A DNA stretch of 34,206 bases from Candidatus Omnitrophota bacterium (lineage in GTDB: Bacteria; Omnitrophota; Gorgyraeia; Zapsychrales; Fredricksoniimonadaceae), in NCBI GenBank assembly GCA_903836515.1, contig CAILQW010000040.1, positions 1 through 34,206 of the forward strand, written 5' to 3'. A program made the translations under genes and the position numbers. This document shows positions 1 through 9,000 of this stretch, one piece after another (the first letter of the stretch is position 1; each line of letters opens with the position of its first letter). Under the pieces are notes generated by a model. It searched no databases, was not told the origin of the DNA, and saw only the letters and a program-made list of their open reading frames with translations.

Positions 1-93
1 AAGCTTGCCATTTATGGAAGGAATTAACTAACTGATGTGAGCGGCAGGAGTACTTCCGGGGACTGGGCCCCGTCTGGTGATAATTTCTTCGTC

Positions 94-126
94 AAGGGCC
101 CAGCATGATCCGGTTCGGGCCCTTTT
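94..126 (+). terminator. Possible rho-independent terminator (8-bp stem AAGGGCCC/GGGCCCTT, 15-nt loop, then TT)
   Basis: 94-101 aagggccc pairs with 117-124 gggccctt; short T run follows on the + strand. It abuts the 3' end of the minus-strand ORF, so it could serve either side. Confidence 0.4.
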
Positions 127-1022
127 CAGTGATCGCTTACAGCTTTGAAGCAATCCCGATAATTCAATATCTTCTCACCCTTGTCTTGATTATACTTTCC
201 GCTGATTTCATGCCAACGAATACTAATGTCTCCAGCAGTGAAGCCAGCATCCTTAACAATGTGCATATGCTTAGACATTATTTGAATGCGTTTAGTCAGA
301 TTATTCAGCACCTCATCCTCGAACGTCTTAAGCAATGATTTCAAACGACCATTACTATCAAGAGATACTTGACTTGTCTTAGTAGTAGTTGTTGTTGAAT
401 CTACTTTAGTAGCTCCCACAGAGCTACTGCTACCAGAAGAAACGTTATCTATCTTTTTATTAGACTTTATATCTTTCTTTATATAGAGCTTTTTCTCGCT
501 GTCAAAACCACTCGTTTTATACACGATTTCATCACTTTTACAAATTGAGCGGTTACAAAACGTGTAACTTTTGTTATCAAACGTGTATTCTTTCTCACTT
601 AATTTGTAACCAGCGTCAACTATTTTGTAATGCTTCATTGTGCATCCGAAAGACAGAAGATTGACCGCATACTTATACTTGCCACCGCCTTCCTTACCAC
701 GAAAAATAGCTCTGTCTTGCAGTAGCTTATTAATGTACTTAGAAAAATGCGATTTCTGCATTCCCATTGCATCTTTGAAATCGTCAGCTCCCAAGTAACA
801 CGTCTCATCACTCCCAAAACCAAAAGACATCCGACAAATGTATAAAATCATTCTTGTTTCAACTGCTCCCAGAATTCCGCCTGAAATAATCTGAGTCATT
901 ACAGCATTTGGAACTTGAGTAAACAGTTGCTGTCCTGTTTTATCGTCAAAACCTCGCCAAAGCTTACTGCTCTCAAATTCTTCAACGTTACTGTCGTCAG
1001 TATCTACCATAAATTCTTTCAT
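126..1022 (-). CDS. Phage replication protein O-like (winged-helix N-terminus, Ser/Thr-rich linker, C-terminal domain)
   Basis: N-terminal 'FTQVPNAVMTQI...AVETRMILYICRMSFGFG...' resembles the RepO N-terminal pattern; low-complexity linker SSGSSSSVGATKVDSTTTTTKT. Confidence 0.6.
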   Translation of the reverse strand: MKEFMVDTDDSNVEEFESSKLWRGFDDKTGQQLFTQVPNAVMTQIISGGILGAVETRMILYICRMSFGFGSDETCYLGADDFKDAMGMQKSHFSKYINKLLQDRAIFRGKEGGGKYKYAVNLLSFGCTMKHYKIVDAGYKLSEKEYTFDNKSYTFCNRSICKSDEIVYKTSGFDSEKKLYIKKDIKSNKKIDNVSSGSSSSVGATKVDSTTTTTKTSQVSLDSNGRLKSLLKTFEDEVLNNLTKRIQIMSKHMHIVKDAGFTAGDISIRWHEISGKYNQDKGEKILNYRDCFKAVSDH

Positions 1023-1112
1023 CTTTCTTATCAGCTAAGTCCCGGGTCTCTTTTAGCACAAACCACAATCACCCAAGAACGCTTACGACTGTTTCCTTGT
1101 CTCTCTTAAACA

Positions 1113-1442
1113 TTAAAGGTTAAGGCTAGGCATCTTGAAGCAATTCTCAGCACAGTCTTGACCCGTGATATAGATTGGCTTTCTCTTATTTGCAAAAACA
1201 ATCTTAAAAGACTTACCTTCAGTAGCACGTGGGCTCATGCCAGCAGTAATTGCTTTGATTTTCGTTCTGTTAATAGTTGGGCCCTTGATATGACGCCCAG
1301 CCAACAGCTTCATAAATTTAAAGTCTTGTGATGATAATTCTGCATCAATATCGTATCTGTCTAGAATGCCTTGCGCATGCTTCTGCAAAAGCTGTGCTGA
1401 CTCAAATTCTATACCGTCAATTATACGTTTCGTCTCTTTCAT
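1113..1442 (-). CDS. DUF3223/DCL-like protein (copy 2)
   Basis: ORF 1113..1532; start chosen at MKETKRIIDG because GAGGTAAAG lies just upstream and this avoids overlap with the next gene. 'ILDRYDIDAELSSQDFKFMKLLAGRH' resembles the DCL/DUF3223 core. Confidence 0.55.
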   Translation of the reverse strand: MKETKRIIDGIEFESAQLLQKHAQGILDRYDIDAELSSQDFKFMKLLAGRHIKGPTINRTKIKAITAGMSPRATEGKSFKIVFANKRKPIYITGQDCAENCFKMPSLNL

Positions 1443-1461
1443 TTCTTTACCTCGTTGTAAG

Positions 1462-1785
1462 TTAAGAAAATAACTGCGTAAACTTAAAAAGATTCTCGTA
1501 ACATTCACTTGGGTAGAAGTATGTTGGAACATTGTCGCTGCGCTGAATCTGCAAGCGTCTCTCTCGATTAACCTTTATACTGGGAGCGTCCTTCCTAACA
1601 ATCATGCCCAACACACCACCTGCTGACTTAGTTTTATAAAGTGGATGCTGAGTAAACAATTTATTCATAAACATAAAATGTTCTGGCAATAACACTGCGT
1701 TGAGAGGATACGACTGAATCAGTGTCTTGACGTATACGCTTATTTCATTTATATCTTTAAATTCTAAGCCTTCAACAATACGCAT
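1462..1785 (-). CDS. DUF3223/DCL-like protein (copy 1)
   Basis: 'LIQSYPLNAVLLPEHFMFMNKLFTQHPLYKTKSAGGVLGMIV..ECYENLF' aligns by eye with the neighbouring copy and the DCL pattern. Confidence 0.55.
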   Translation of the reverse strand: MRIVEGLEFKDINEISVYVKTLIQSYPLNAVLLPEHFMFMNKLFTQHPLYKTKSAGGVLGMIVRKDAPSIKVNRERRLQIQRSDNVPTYFYPSECYENLFKFTQLFS

Positions 1786-1826
1786 TTGTTTCCTAGTCCC
1801 GATAAAATTAACCGCTGGTATTGAAC

Positions 1827-2669
1827 CTATTCAACTGTGCTTTGCTCATTCACACTGCTTTGTTTCTTATCGAATATGAATTTATCTTTTTCCCATTTCC
1901 AAACAGTATACCTATCGCTTGGACAATCAGCATACGACCAGCCAGGCACATCAAGCTTACCAAAATAAATTTTAATTGCTGAAAGACGACCTCTACCATC
2001 TTTTAATTCATCTAGACCACACGCACTTCCAGCCGTAAATATCTTCTCCAATTTCTTATTATGAATTTTATATACGTCTAAATCTTGATGATGCGCGCCT
2101 CCCGTAGACCAAAAGAATATCTCACTAATGCCGTCAGAAGCAAGGTCATGTAATTCAAGTTTAGAGTAGTAATCATTGCCACTTAGATATTGAAGATACT
2201 TGAATTTTTCTCCGTTTTTCTTCCCCAATGCAATAAATGATGTCGGCACACTCACACTATCAGCAGTTCTAGCTTGAAAACCCACAACCACTAAACTATC
2301 AGATAAACTTAACGTTTGAGGGTCGCTCGTCGGATTGTATTGAAGCTTGTTGAAAGTAAAGGATGGTGTCACAATTTGATTATTTTTCTGCTCTAGAGAA
2401 GGGTAGAAACGATTCCCTGCAACGCCCCCATGAACAGTGTGAGCAAAATGCCAAATCTCAAAACTATTTTTGTGGTCATTCATGCATTGCTTTTGTGGTG
2501 TCGTCTTCTGATTACAAAGTTCGATGCCAAGACCTAATCCAGTAAAACGATTTCTAAGTAAAACATAATACGCATCATCATCCAGCCTTACATCGTAAAC
2601 GATAAGTATGATATTCAAAACAATCGAAAGAAATAAAGCCACAATAAACACTTTATTTGTTTTTAACAT
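1827..2669 (-). CDS. Hypothetical protein, N-terminal signal-anchor; extracytoplasmic domain with FG-GAP/VCBS-like segment
   Basis: Hydrophobic N-terminus KVFIVALFLSIVLNIILIVY; 'LHDLASDGISEIFFW' resembles D.(N)GDG.EI repeats. Confidence 0.6.
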   Translation of the reverse strand: MLKTNKVFIVALFLSIVLNIILIVYDVRLDDDAYYVLLRNRFTGLGLGIELCNQKTTPQKQCMNDHKNSFEIWHFAHTVHGGVAGNRFYPSLEQKNNQIVTPSFTFNKLQYNPTSDPQTLSLSDSLVVVGFQARTADSVSVPTSFIALGKKNGEKFKYLQYLSGNDYYSKLELHDLASDGISEIFFWSTGGAHHQDLDVYKIHNKKLEKIFTAGSACGLDELKDGRGRLSAIKIYFGKLDVPGWSYADCPSDRYTVWKWEKDKFIFDKKQSSVNEQSTVE

Positions 2670-2690
2670 CTTTTTTCATCCCTCTTAAAA

Positions 2691-3344
2691 TTATGACGAG
2701 CCACTTGAAGGAAGCACTTGCTCTTCTATTTTAATAATATACTCTGAAAGAGCCAAGTCTGTTGACGCCAACATTAGCCCAAAAGTAGCTTCTAAACAAA
2801 TCATATCCCAGTCTTCTTCTCGTTCTTTTCCAAAAACATGCTGCCAAAAGCATCTAGAGAGTCTTTCTGCAAAAAATGCATCAAACGGCAGTGTGGATTG
2901 GTAATCAAAGAACCTTCTGGTAAGGAGGATGTCTAATAAAACCTTGAAACTTACTCTTGCTTCTTCACCAACAGTGCATTCCCGTTTGAAAGAAACCAAC
3001 TCTTCTTGACCCTTTACAAAGTCTTTTAGCGAAAGCCCATGAATTTGATTAGTTTCTTCATATGCTTCGAGCGATTTGTATAAACCAACTTCGATTCCTT
3101 TGCATATTTCTTGACAATCATCGTGCTCGTAATGTAATTCACAAGTCACGCTTGCTTGCCAGAAACTAATTATATAAATGTCAAATAGACGTTTTAGCCT
3201 TGGAAACTTATTAAACTCAACAGCAGTCTCTTTGAAGTCTTCTTTATTCTCTAAAGAACAAACACTGTCATCAGCAAGAGTAAATATAAAGTGACAAATT
3301 GCCTCCGCCATCAATTCTGTATTTCTTGAGCGCCGTTTATTCAA
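2691..3344 (-). CDS. Hypothetical protein (217 aa)
   Basis: Complete ORF in a co-directional array; no recognised motif. Confidence 0.55.
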   Translation of the reverse strand: MNKRRSRNTELMAEAICHFIFTLADDSVCSLENKEDFKETAVEFNKFPRLKRLFDIYIISFWQASVTCELHYEHDDCQEICKGIEVGLYKSLEAYEETNQIHGLSLKDFVKGQEELVSFKRECTVGEEARVSFKVLLDILLTRRFFDYQSTLPFDAFFAERLSRCFWQHVFGKEREEDWDMICLEATFGLMLASTDLALSEYIIKIEEQVLPSSGSS

Positions 3345-3455
3345 TCGCCCACCTCATATAAAGTAAAAAACTCATACAATACATCCACCCTTTCACATCT
3401 TTTCCCTTGAGCCTAATCTCTTAAACAGATTAAATATGCCACCGAATCTTTATAA

Positions 3456-3923
3456 TTATTTTGACCACTCCCACCGCTCTCCATCTCTTAACAGCTCGTA
3501 GTAATTTCTTAAGTCTAAAGCTCTTTGTTTAACGATTCCTGCCTGTACATTAGCAAGAACATTTATATACATTGTCCCTTTAAGATTTCCGTATACAGCA
3601 CTAGCATTTTTAAACTCCGCATCTTTGAATATTACCCATTTTGACTGCGCATCATTCGCTATCTTTCTGTCCTTGTCGTTTAACAACGAGACTAACAATT
3701 TGTTGTATTTAACAACTTCTTTCTCCCATTCAGAGAGTGCCGCATAAGTGCAATTAGCCATCCCAGACGTTGTATAATCTTTTTCCATACACTTTGCTTC
3801 TTTAATATCAATCGGGAAATCATCAGCACCAAATGATTTATGAATTTGAAAGATACCAAGAAAAACACAAACAAATAAAATCATTCTTAAAGTTGCATCC
3901 ATAAAACCTTTCACTTTCGACAT
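3456..3923 (-). CDS. Secreted LprI-like/DUF1311 protein
   Basis: Signal peptide followed by 'C..KDYTTSGMANCTYAALSEWEKEVVKYNKLLVSLL...AQSKWVIFKDAEF', the DUF1311/LprI N-terminal domain pattern. Confidence 0.65.
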   Translation of the reverse strand: MSKVKGFMDATLRMILFVCVFLGIFQIHKSFGADDFPIDIKEAKCMEKDYTTSGMANCTYAALSEWEKEVVKYNKLLVSLLNDKDRKIANDAQSKWVIFKDAEFKNASAVYGNLKGTMYINVLANVQAGIVKQRALDLRNYYELLRDGERWEWSK

Positions 3924-3947
3924 GATTCTTCATCTTTCTTTTTCAAT

Positions 3948-4478
3948 TTATTTTATGTAGTTCCTCAAAGAAACATAAATATATAGAACCACGCCTATTA
4001 TTGAAGTAGTTAGCAAAAGATTAAAAACAATACGGTAAGCGTTCTTATCAGCTAACAGCTTTTTTCCTTTCCAAAACAAAAATAATGCTATTAAACCAAG
4101 AGGCACAGTGAACGCTACGAGCATCCCAATAAAAGAAAATATGCCATGAAATTCAAAACTCTTACTGCCAACCCCAAACCCCTCAGTTAATACCGCACGA
4201 ATAAGACCATACAATAAAACCAAGCTTCCCCAGCCGATATAACGTTTTCCCTTAATTTGAACTTTATCAACCTCGTTCTCGCTCATCTTTGCTTTTGGTC
4301 TTAATTCTTTTGGCTTATTTATTAAATCCTCTATGTTACGTCGTTTTGCCTCGTCCAGGAGCAGCCCATAAGCATCTTCTGTGTATTTACTCTTTCCTTC
4401 CGCTACTCTGTCCAAAATTTCATCGTCAGACATCCTAAGATAATTGTCTTTCAGTTGCACGTTTTTTTGTCCGTTCAT
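3948..4478 (-). CDS. Hypothetical membrane protein (about 3 TM helices)
   Basis: N-terminal 'MSDDEILDRVAEGKSKYTEDAYGLLLDEAKRRNI' cytosolic motif, then three hydrophobic segments. Confidence 0.6.
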   Translation of the reverse strand: MNGQKNVQLKDNYLRMSDDEILDRVAEGKSKYTEDAYGLLLDEAKRRNIEDLINKPKELRPKAKMSENEVDKVQIKGKRYIGWGSLVLLYGLIRAVLTEGFGVGSKSFEFHGIFSFIGMLVAFTVPLGLIALFLFWKGKKLLADKNAYRIVFNLLLTTSIIGVVLYIYVSLRNYIK

Positions 4479-4490
4479 AGCTAAATCCTT

Positions 4491-4781
4491 TTATGATTCA
4501 AACTTAACATTAAAACCATTTTTAAATTCCTTCCAAACAGCGTATTTAGGGAAAAACTCATTTTTCGTTGAAACAAGTCCATATGCTCTAAAGAATTTTA
4601 TAATTCCCCCAACGTAAGTTCCTGTTTTATCTATATTGAACACTTTCCCCACAGACGAAGAGTCACTGCCAAAATAAATTACAACAGCCCTATTTGTTCC
4701 GACTACTGACTTAATGTCCTTAGGCAGTCTTAAAATTTGAGCCCTAATATCGTTGTGAGATACAAATTTTCTCATTTTCAT
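4491..4781 (-). CDS. Hypothetical protein
   Basis: ORF 4491..4817; start MKMRKFVSHND preferred (AAAGG upstream). No recognised domain. Confidence 0.45.
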   Translation of the reverse strand: MKMRKFVSHNDIRAQILRLPKDIKSVVGTNRAVVIYFGSDSSSVGKVFNIDKTGTYVGGIIKFFRAYGLVSTKNEFFPKYAVWKEFKNGFNVKFES

Positions 4782-5014
4782 AATCTGAAGACCTTTAAAT
4801 GCTTTTAATTGTAGCATAGAAGACGCTACGCTTAATATCCAATGCTTTGATTTTGGTGTCTTTGTGGTGTCTTAGAGATTGAGCTTTGAAGTGAATAATT
4901 GCAAAAAATAATAAATCATCAACACACAACATTAGTGTTGTCTGTTAAGTATTCCGTCGATGATATTTTATTTATTGAAATTGCGTAGAAGAGATAAAAA
5001 GAAGTCTAATTCGT

Positions 5015-5053
5015 TCCCAAAGCAAGTGCGCTAGCCAGCTGCGCCACTTCCCG
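5015..5053 (-). tRNA. Truncated tRNA-Pro(UGG): 5' half only
   Basis: Minus strand CGGGAAG TG GCGC AGCTGGCTA GCGC A CTTGC TTTGGGA: acceptor 5' strand, paired D-arm, 5' anticodon stem and loop with TGG. The following bases (ACGAATTAG) do not form the 3' anticodon stem (GCAAG expected), and no T-arm follows. Confidence 0.75.
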
Positions 5054-5131
5054 TTCGAAAACTTGAACCCTCAGCATCACCGTCAACGGGGTTTTAGCCA
5101 GTCCCAGCCCCGGGGGGGCCGGGATTTCCTC
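5039..5131. repeat. Direct repeat copy 1 (93 bp, period 123)
   Basis: ctgcgccacttcccgttcgaaaacttgaaccctcagcatcaccgtcaacggggttttagccagtcccagccccgggggggccgggatttcctc; overlaps the tRNA 5' end. Confidence 0.95.
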
Positions 5132-5153
5132 GCCCCGCTTCTATTCGCGGGGC
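5132..5153. other. Perfect hairpin between repeat copies (GCCCCGC/GCGGGGC, 8-nt loop)
   Basis: gccccgc ttctattc gcggggc read directly. Confidence 0.7.
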
Positions 5154-5161
5154 TTCGGTCA

Positions 5162-5254
5162 CTGCGCCACTTCCCGTTCGAAAACTTGAACCCTCAGCAT
5201 CACCGTCAACGAGGTTTTAGCCAGTCCCAGCCCCGGGGGGGCCGGAATTTCCTC
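5162..5254. repeat. Direct repeat copy 2 (about 2 mismatches to copy 1)
   Basis: Same sequence as 5039-5131 with gaggttt for ggggttt and ggaattt for gggattt; also contains the first ~15 nt of the tRNA. Confidence 0.95.
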
Positions 5255-5319
5255 ACTAAAACCCTTAAGAGACGTTATTTATACCAGACTTTCTGCAGGA
5301 TGTCGAGAAGAGTTGCCCT

Positions 5320-5904
5320 CTATTTCCCGAAAAACTCTTCCAGGCCCTTTTGACTGGGCTTCATAGAACGATCTCCCGCACGCCAGTTGGCAGGACACAC
5401 TTCCCCGTTCTTCTCGAAGAACTGCAACGCCTCAACCATACGCAGCGCTTCATCCACACTGCGCCCAAGCGGCAGGTCATTGACAAGCTGATGCCGCACC
5501 ACACCGTTTTTATCGATCAGAAAAAGCCCGCGGTACGCGATCCCCTGCCCCTCGACCAGCACATCGTAATCCCGTGAAATGGCCTTGTTGATGTCGGACA
5601 CAATAGGATAATGCACCCCTTCAATGCCCCCGCGCACCTTGGGCATCTTAAGCCAGGCCAGATGGCTGAAATGGGAATCCACGCTGACGGCCACCACAAC
5701 CGTATCGCGCTTCTTGAATTCCTCGAGCTTCTGCGCAAAAGCATGGAGCTCGGTCGGACATACGAAGGTAAAATCCAGTGGATAAAAAAAGAGCACCACA
5801 TACTTGCCCCTGAACTGGCTTAAGGTAAACCCCTCGATCACCTTGTCTTCCTGGACAGCGACGGCCTTGAAATCAGGCGCCTGTTTACCAACGAGTACTG
5901 ACAT
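5320..5904 (-). CDS. Typical 2-Cys peroxiredoxin (AhpC/Prx family)
   Basis: FYPLDFTFVCPTELHAF peroxidatic Cys motif and EVCPANW resolving Cys motif. Confidence 0.95.
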   Translation of the reverse strand: MSVLVGKQAPDFKAVAVQEDKVIEGFTLSQFRGKYVVLFFYPLDFTFVCPTELHAFAQKLEEFKKRDTVVVAVSVDSHFSHLAWLKMPKVRGGIEGVHYPIVSDINKAISRDYDVLVEGQGIAYRGLFLIDKNGVVRHQLVNDLPLGRSVDEALRMVEALQFFEKNGEVCPANWRAGDRSMKPSQKGLEEFFGK

Positions 5905-6061
5905 AACCTTCCTCCTTGATTGATACAGTTATACTAGTAATGAATATTTATTGGTCGGATGACCCCTTGCCGAATTACAAAGAATCGGTTATCTTATATT
6001 TAAACCGGACGCAGACGGATCGGGCCTCAAAGCCGCCCGCCGGAGCAGGATTCTTCTAATT

Positions 6062-9000
6062 ATGACGATAACCTTTTCCGCGCGCATCAAAAAGGCCGCT
6101 TTTATCCTGGCGGTCATCTTTTTTGTTTTTTCAGCCGGTCTTTTCTATATCAATAAAGTACTCCTGCCGGTCCAGGCCAGAACCATTGTCCTGAAACTTG
6201 CCCAAGACGCCCTCCAACGCAACGTCACTTTTGCTACACTTCAATACAGCCCCTTGCGCGGGTTTGTCATCACCAAGCTCATTATCGCCGATAAAGACGA
6301 TCCTTCCAAAGTTTTTTTAAAAGCCGACAGCGCCTCGGCCCGCATGCTCTGGCTGCCGATCCTAAAAAAGAAGATCATCCTTCCCTCCATCCGCCTGGAC
6401 GGCGCGGAACTCCGCCTGGCACGCACCGGAATCAACCGATGGAATTTCAGCGACCTTATCCCTGCGCCAACAACATCCGCCGCACCATCGTCGGCGCCCG
6501 TGGACGCCCTCGTCACCGGATTCACCCTCACCAATGGCCGTGTCATCCTTACCGATACCGCCAACGCCGGTTCCTTCAGTGAAACATTCCTTATCCCGAT
6601 CGTTCAGGGATCTTTATCCGTGCAGGGCACAGCCACTATCACAGGGGCTGTGGTCATCCCATCAGCCCAAGGCCGCCTTGAATTCAATGTCTCTGCAGGA
6701 CTTCAGAATAAAACCTTCCGAGGGACCATCAAGGCCTCCAACATCATCCTGGACCGATACCTGCGCTTTCTGCCGACAACGCTTCCCGTCGATATCCACG
6801 CCCTGACCCTGAAAGATGCGCACCTGACAACAACCCTGCAGCACAACGAACTCAGCCTCTCGGGGAACCTCCGTTTACCCGGCATCGACATGTCACTCGC
6901 CGATGGTACACGGGTCCATGGCGACATCCTGCTCAACACCATGACCGCACGCCAGACTAATAATGATATATCCCTGGAAAGCGCCCTGCATCTCCAGTCT
7001 GTTGCCATCGAAACCCCCGCAGGCATCACCCTGCGGCTCAACAATCTGGACATCCCCAGGCTCAAGACCCGCTTCACTGGCACAGCCCTGCTCGCCACAG
7101 CTGATATGGCCGCCAAAGGAATTGATATCACCCTCGCGAACGGTCAAAAATTCACCACAAACCTGGATATCCACACCCTTGAACTCACGCATAACGCCGC
7201 GGCATGGACAGCGCACGCCACAGCCGAAGCGCACGAATTTTATGCCATACTCCCTGATAGCCAGGCTGTTTCAGGAAATATTATTTTCGAAAACATGGAT
7301 ATCCGCGGTGACACCAGGCTCATTAAAGGCCTGGCAGATATCAACGCCAACGATATAAAGATGTCAACGCCCCAGGGGACACTGACAACCAGCATACGTC
7401 TCCCTCAAACACGCATCAGCCTGTCCGGGGGAAAAATAGAAAGCGCCCTGTGCGCTTCATTCCAAAAAGTCGACGCGGCCTTTCAGGGGATCTCCGTCAA
7501 AGGGAAAACAAAAATTGACGCCCATATCATCCTGGATCCCCGCGCGGCGAAACCCTTCACCTATGCCGGAACACTGAAAATCACCGGCGCATCTGCTGAA
7601 AATATTCCCTCGATAGGCGCTGTCAAGGATATCCATGGCCTGGTCACCTTCGAAACCAACCGCGCCCAAACAAAAGATTTCTTCCTGACAACCCTGAAGA
7701 CTCCGGTGCGCCTTTCTGGAGAAATCCTGGACCTGGCCGCAGGACACCTGAACATCAAGGCCAAAGCCGACCAGGTCGATCTGGCCCTGGCGGCAAAGAC
7801 CGTCCCGGACATGATCAGGGAATACGGACTTTCCGCCAGCGGGACTGCGGATATCGGCATCTCTTTTGACGGTTCCCTCGGACATCTACAAGACGGAAAA
7901 ATCAGCGGCACCCTCCGTTTGCAAGATGTCCGCGCAGCCAGCAATACATTGAAACAGGAAATTTCCGCGCTCAACGGCATCATTGAATACAAAGCGCCAT
8001 CCTTATCATGGAAAAACCTGACAGCAACTTACTTGGGCAGGACATGGACCTCACACGGCTATATGCAGGACTTTGCCGCCCCCTTCATCAAGGCCTCCGT
8101 CAAGACCGACAACCTCAGCGCCGACCTTCAGGCCCTCAAGCAAGGCAACACAATCCATCTCGATGTATTTACCGGGGAATATTTCACCTCGACGTTTAAC
8201 CTCAAGGGGACCGTCCTTATCCCCGATGGGAAAATGCCGGAAATCGACTTGACCGGCGACTTCAAGCTGTCGCTGCGGGAACTGCCCCAAATGCTCCCGG
8301 CTGAACAAGCCAAGCAGATCGAAGCATTAAAACTTGCCGGAATCCTTAAGATCAAGGCGGCCGTCAAAGGTGCACCACAGGCATGGCAAGACCTTACATC
8401 AACGGTATCCATTGAAACGCCGGCGCTTTATATGATGGGGTACCAGATAAGTGACCTGGCCGTGGAGGCCCGTCAAAAAGAGGGAAAGATCGATCCCCTG
8501 ACTGTAAGCGGCTCCCCCTATGGCGGGACCATGCATGCCGTCACATCTATAGCCCTTAAGGAAAAAGTCTTCCCCTTTGACACGTCAGCCAAATTCGAGA
8601 ACGTCAACCTCGAACTTCTGAAAAAAGACACGCCCCTCAAACAGCAGCATCTCTCGGGCCTTCTGTCCACAACCGCCAACCTCAAGGGCGTCCTTGGCGA
8701 TATCCGCCATATCACAGGACAGGCATCCATGACGATCTCGCAGGGCTACTTGTGGGACCTCGAAATCCTGTCCAAGGTACTGGGCATTCTTTCATCCTCG
8801 TTCCAGGGCGGCGACATCATCATCACGGATGCAGACGCTATTTTTAAGATCCGCGACCAGAAAGTCATGACCGACAACCTGACCTTAAAGAGCGCGGCCG
8901 TAACCCTGGCGGGAGAAGGCTGGGTGGATTTCGACCAGAACATCGATCTGAATATCAGCCCCCGCCTCACACCAGGAGTCCCCGGCGCAGCCAACAGCAC

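Noticed and set aside
105-338. 77-aa + ORF at the left edge
   Set aside because: Antisense to the RepO-like gene and starts inside the 94-124 hairpin.
4818-5014. Group I intron interrupting tRNA-Pro at the anticodon loop
   Set aside because: No recognisable group I core and no tRNA 3' half/T-arm found leftward in the window; integration or misassembly is more likely, though the far side was not fully testable by eye.
5063-5353. 96-aa + ORF with repeated NPQHHRQRGFSQSQPRGGR motif
   Set aside because: Arises because the 123-bp direct repeat is a multiple of three and overlaps the tRNA remnant; low-complexity, no plausible independent gene signals.
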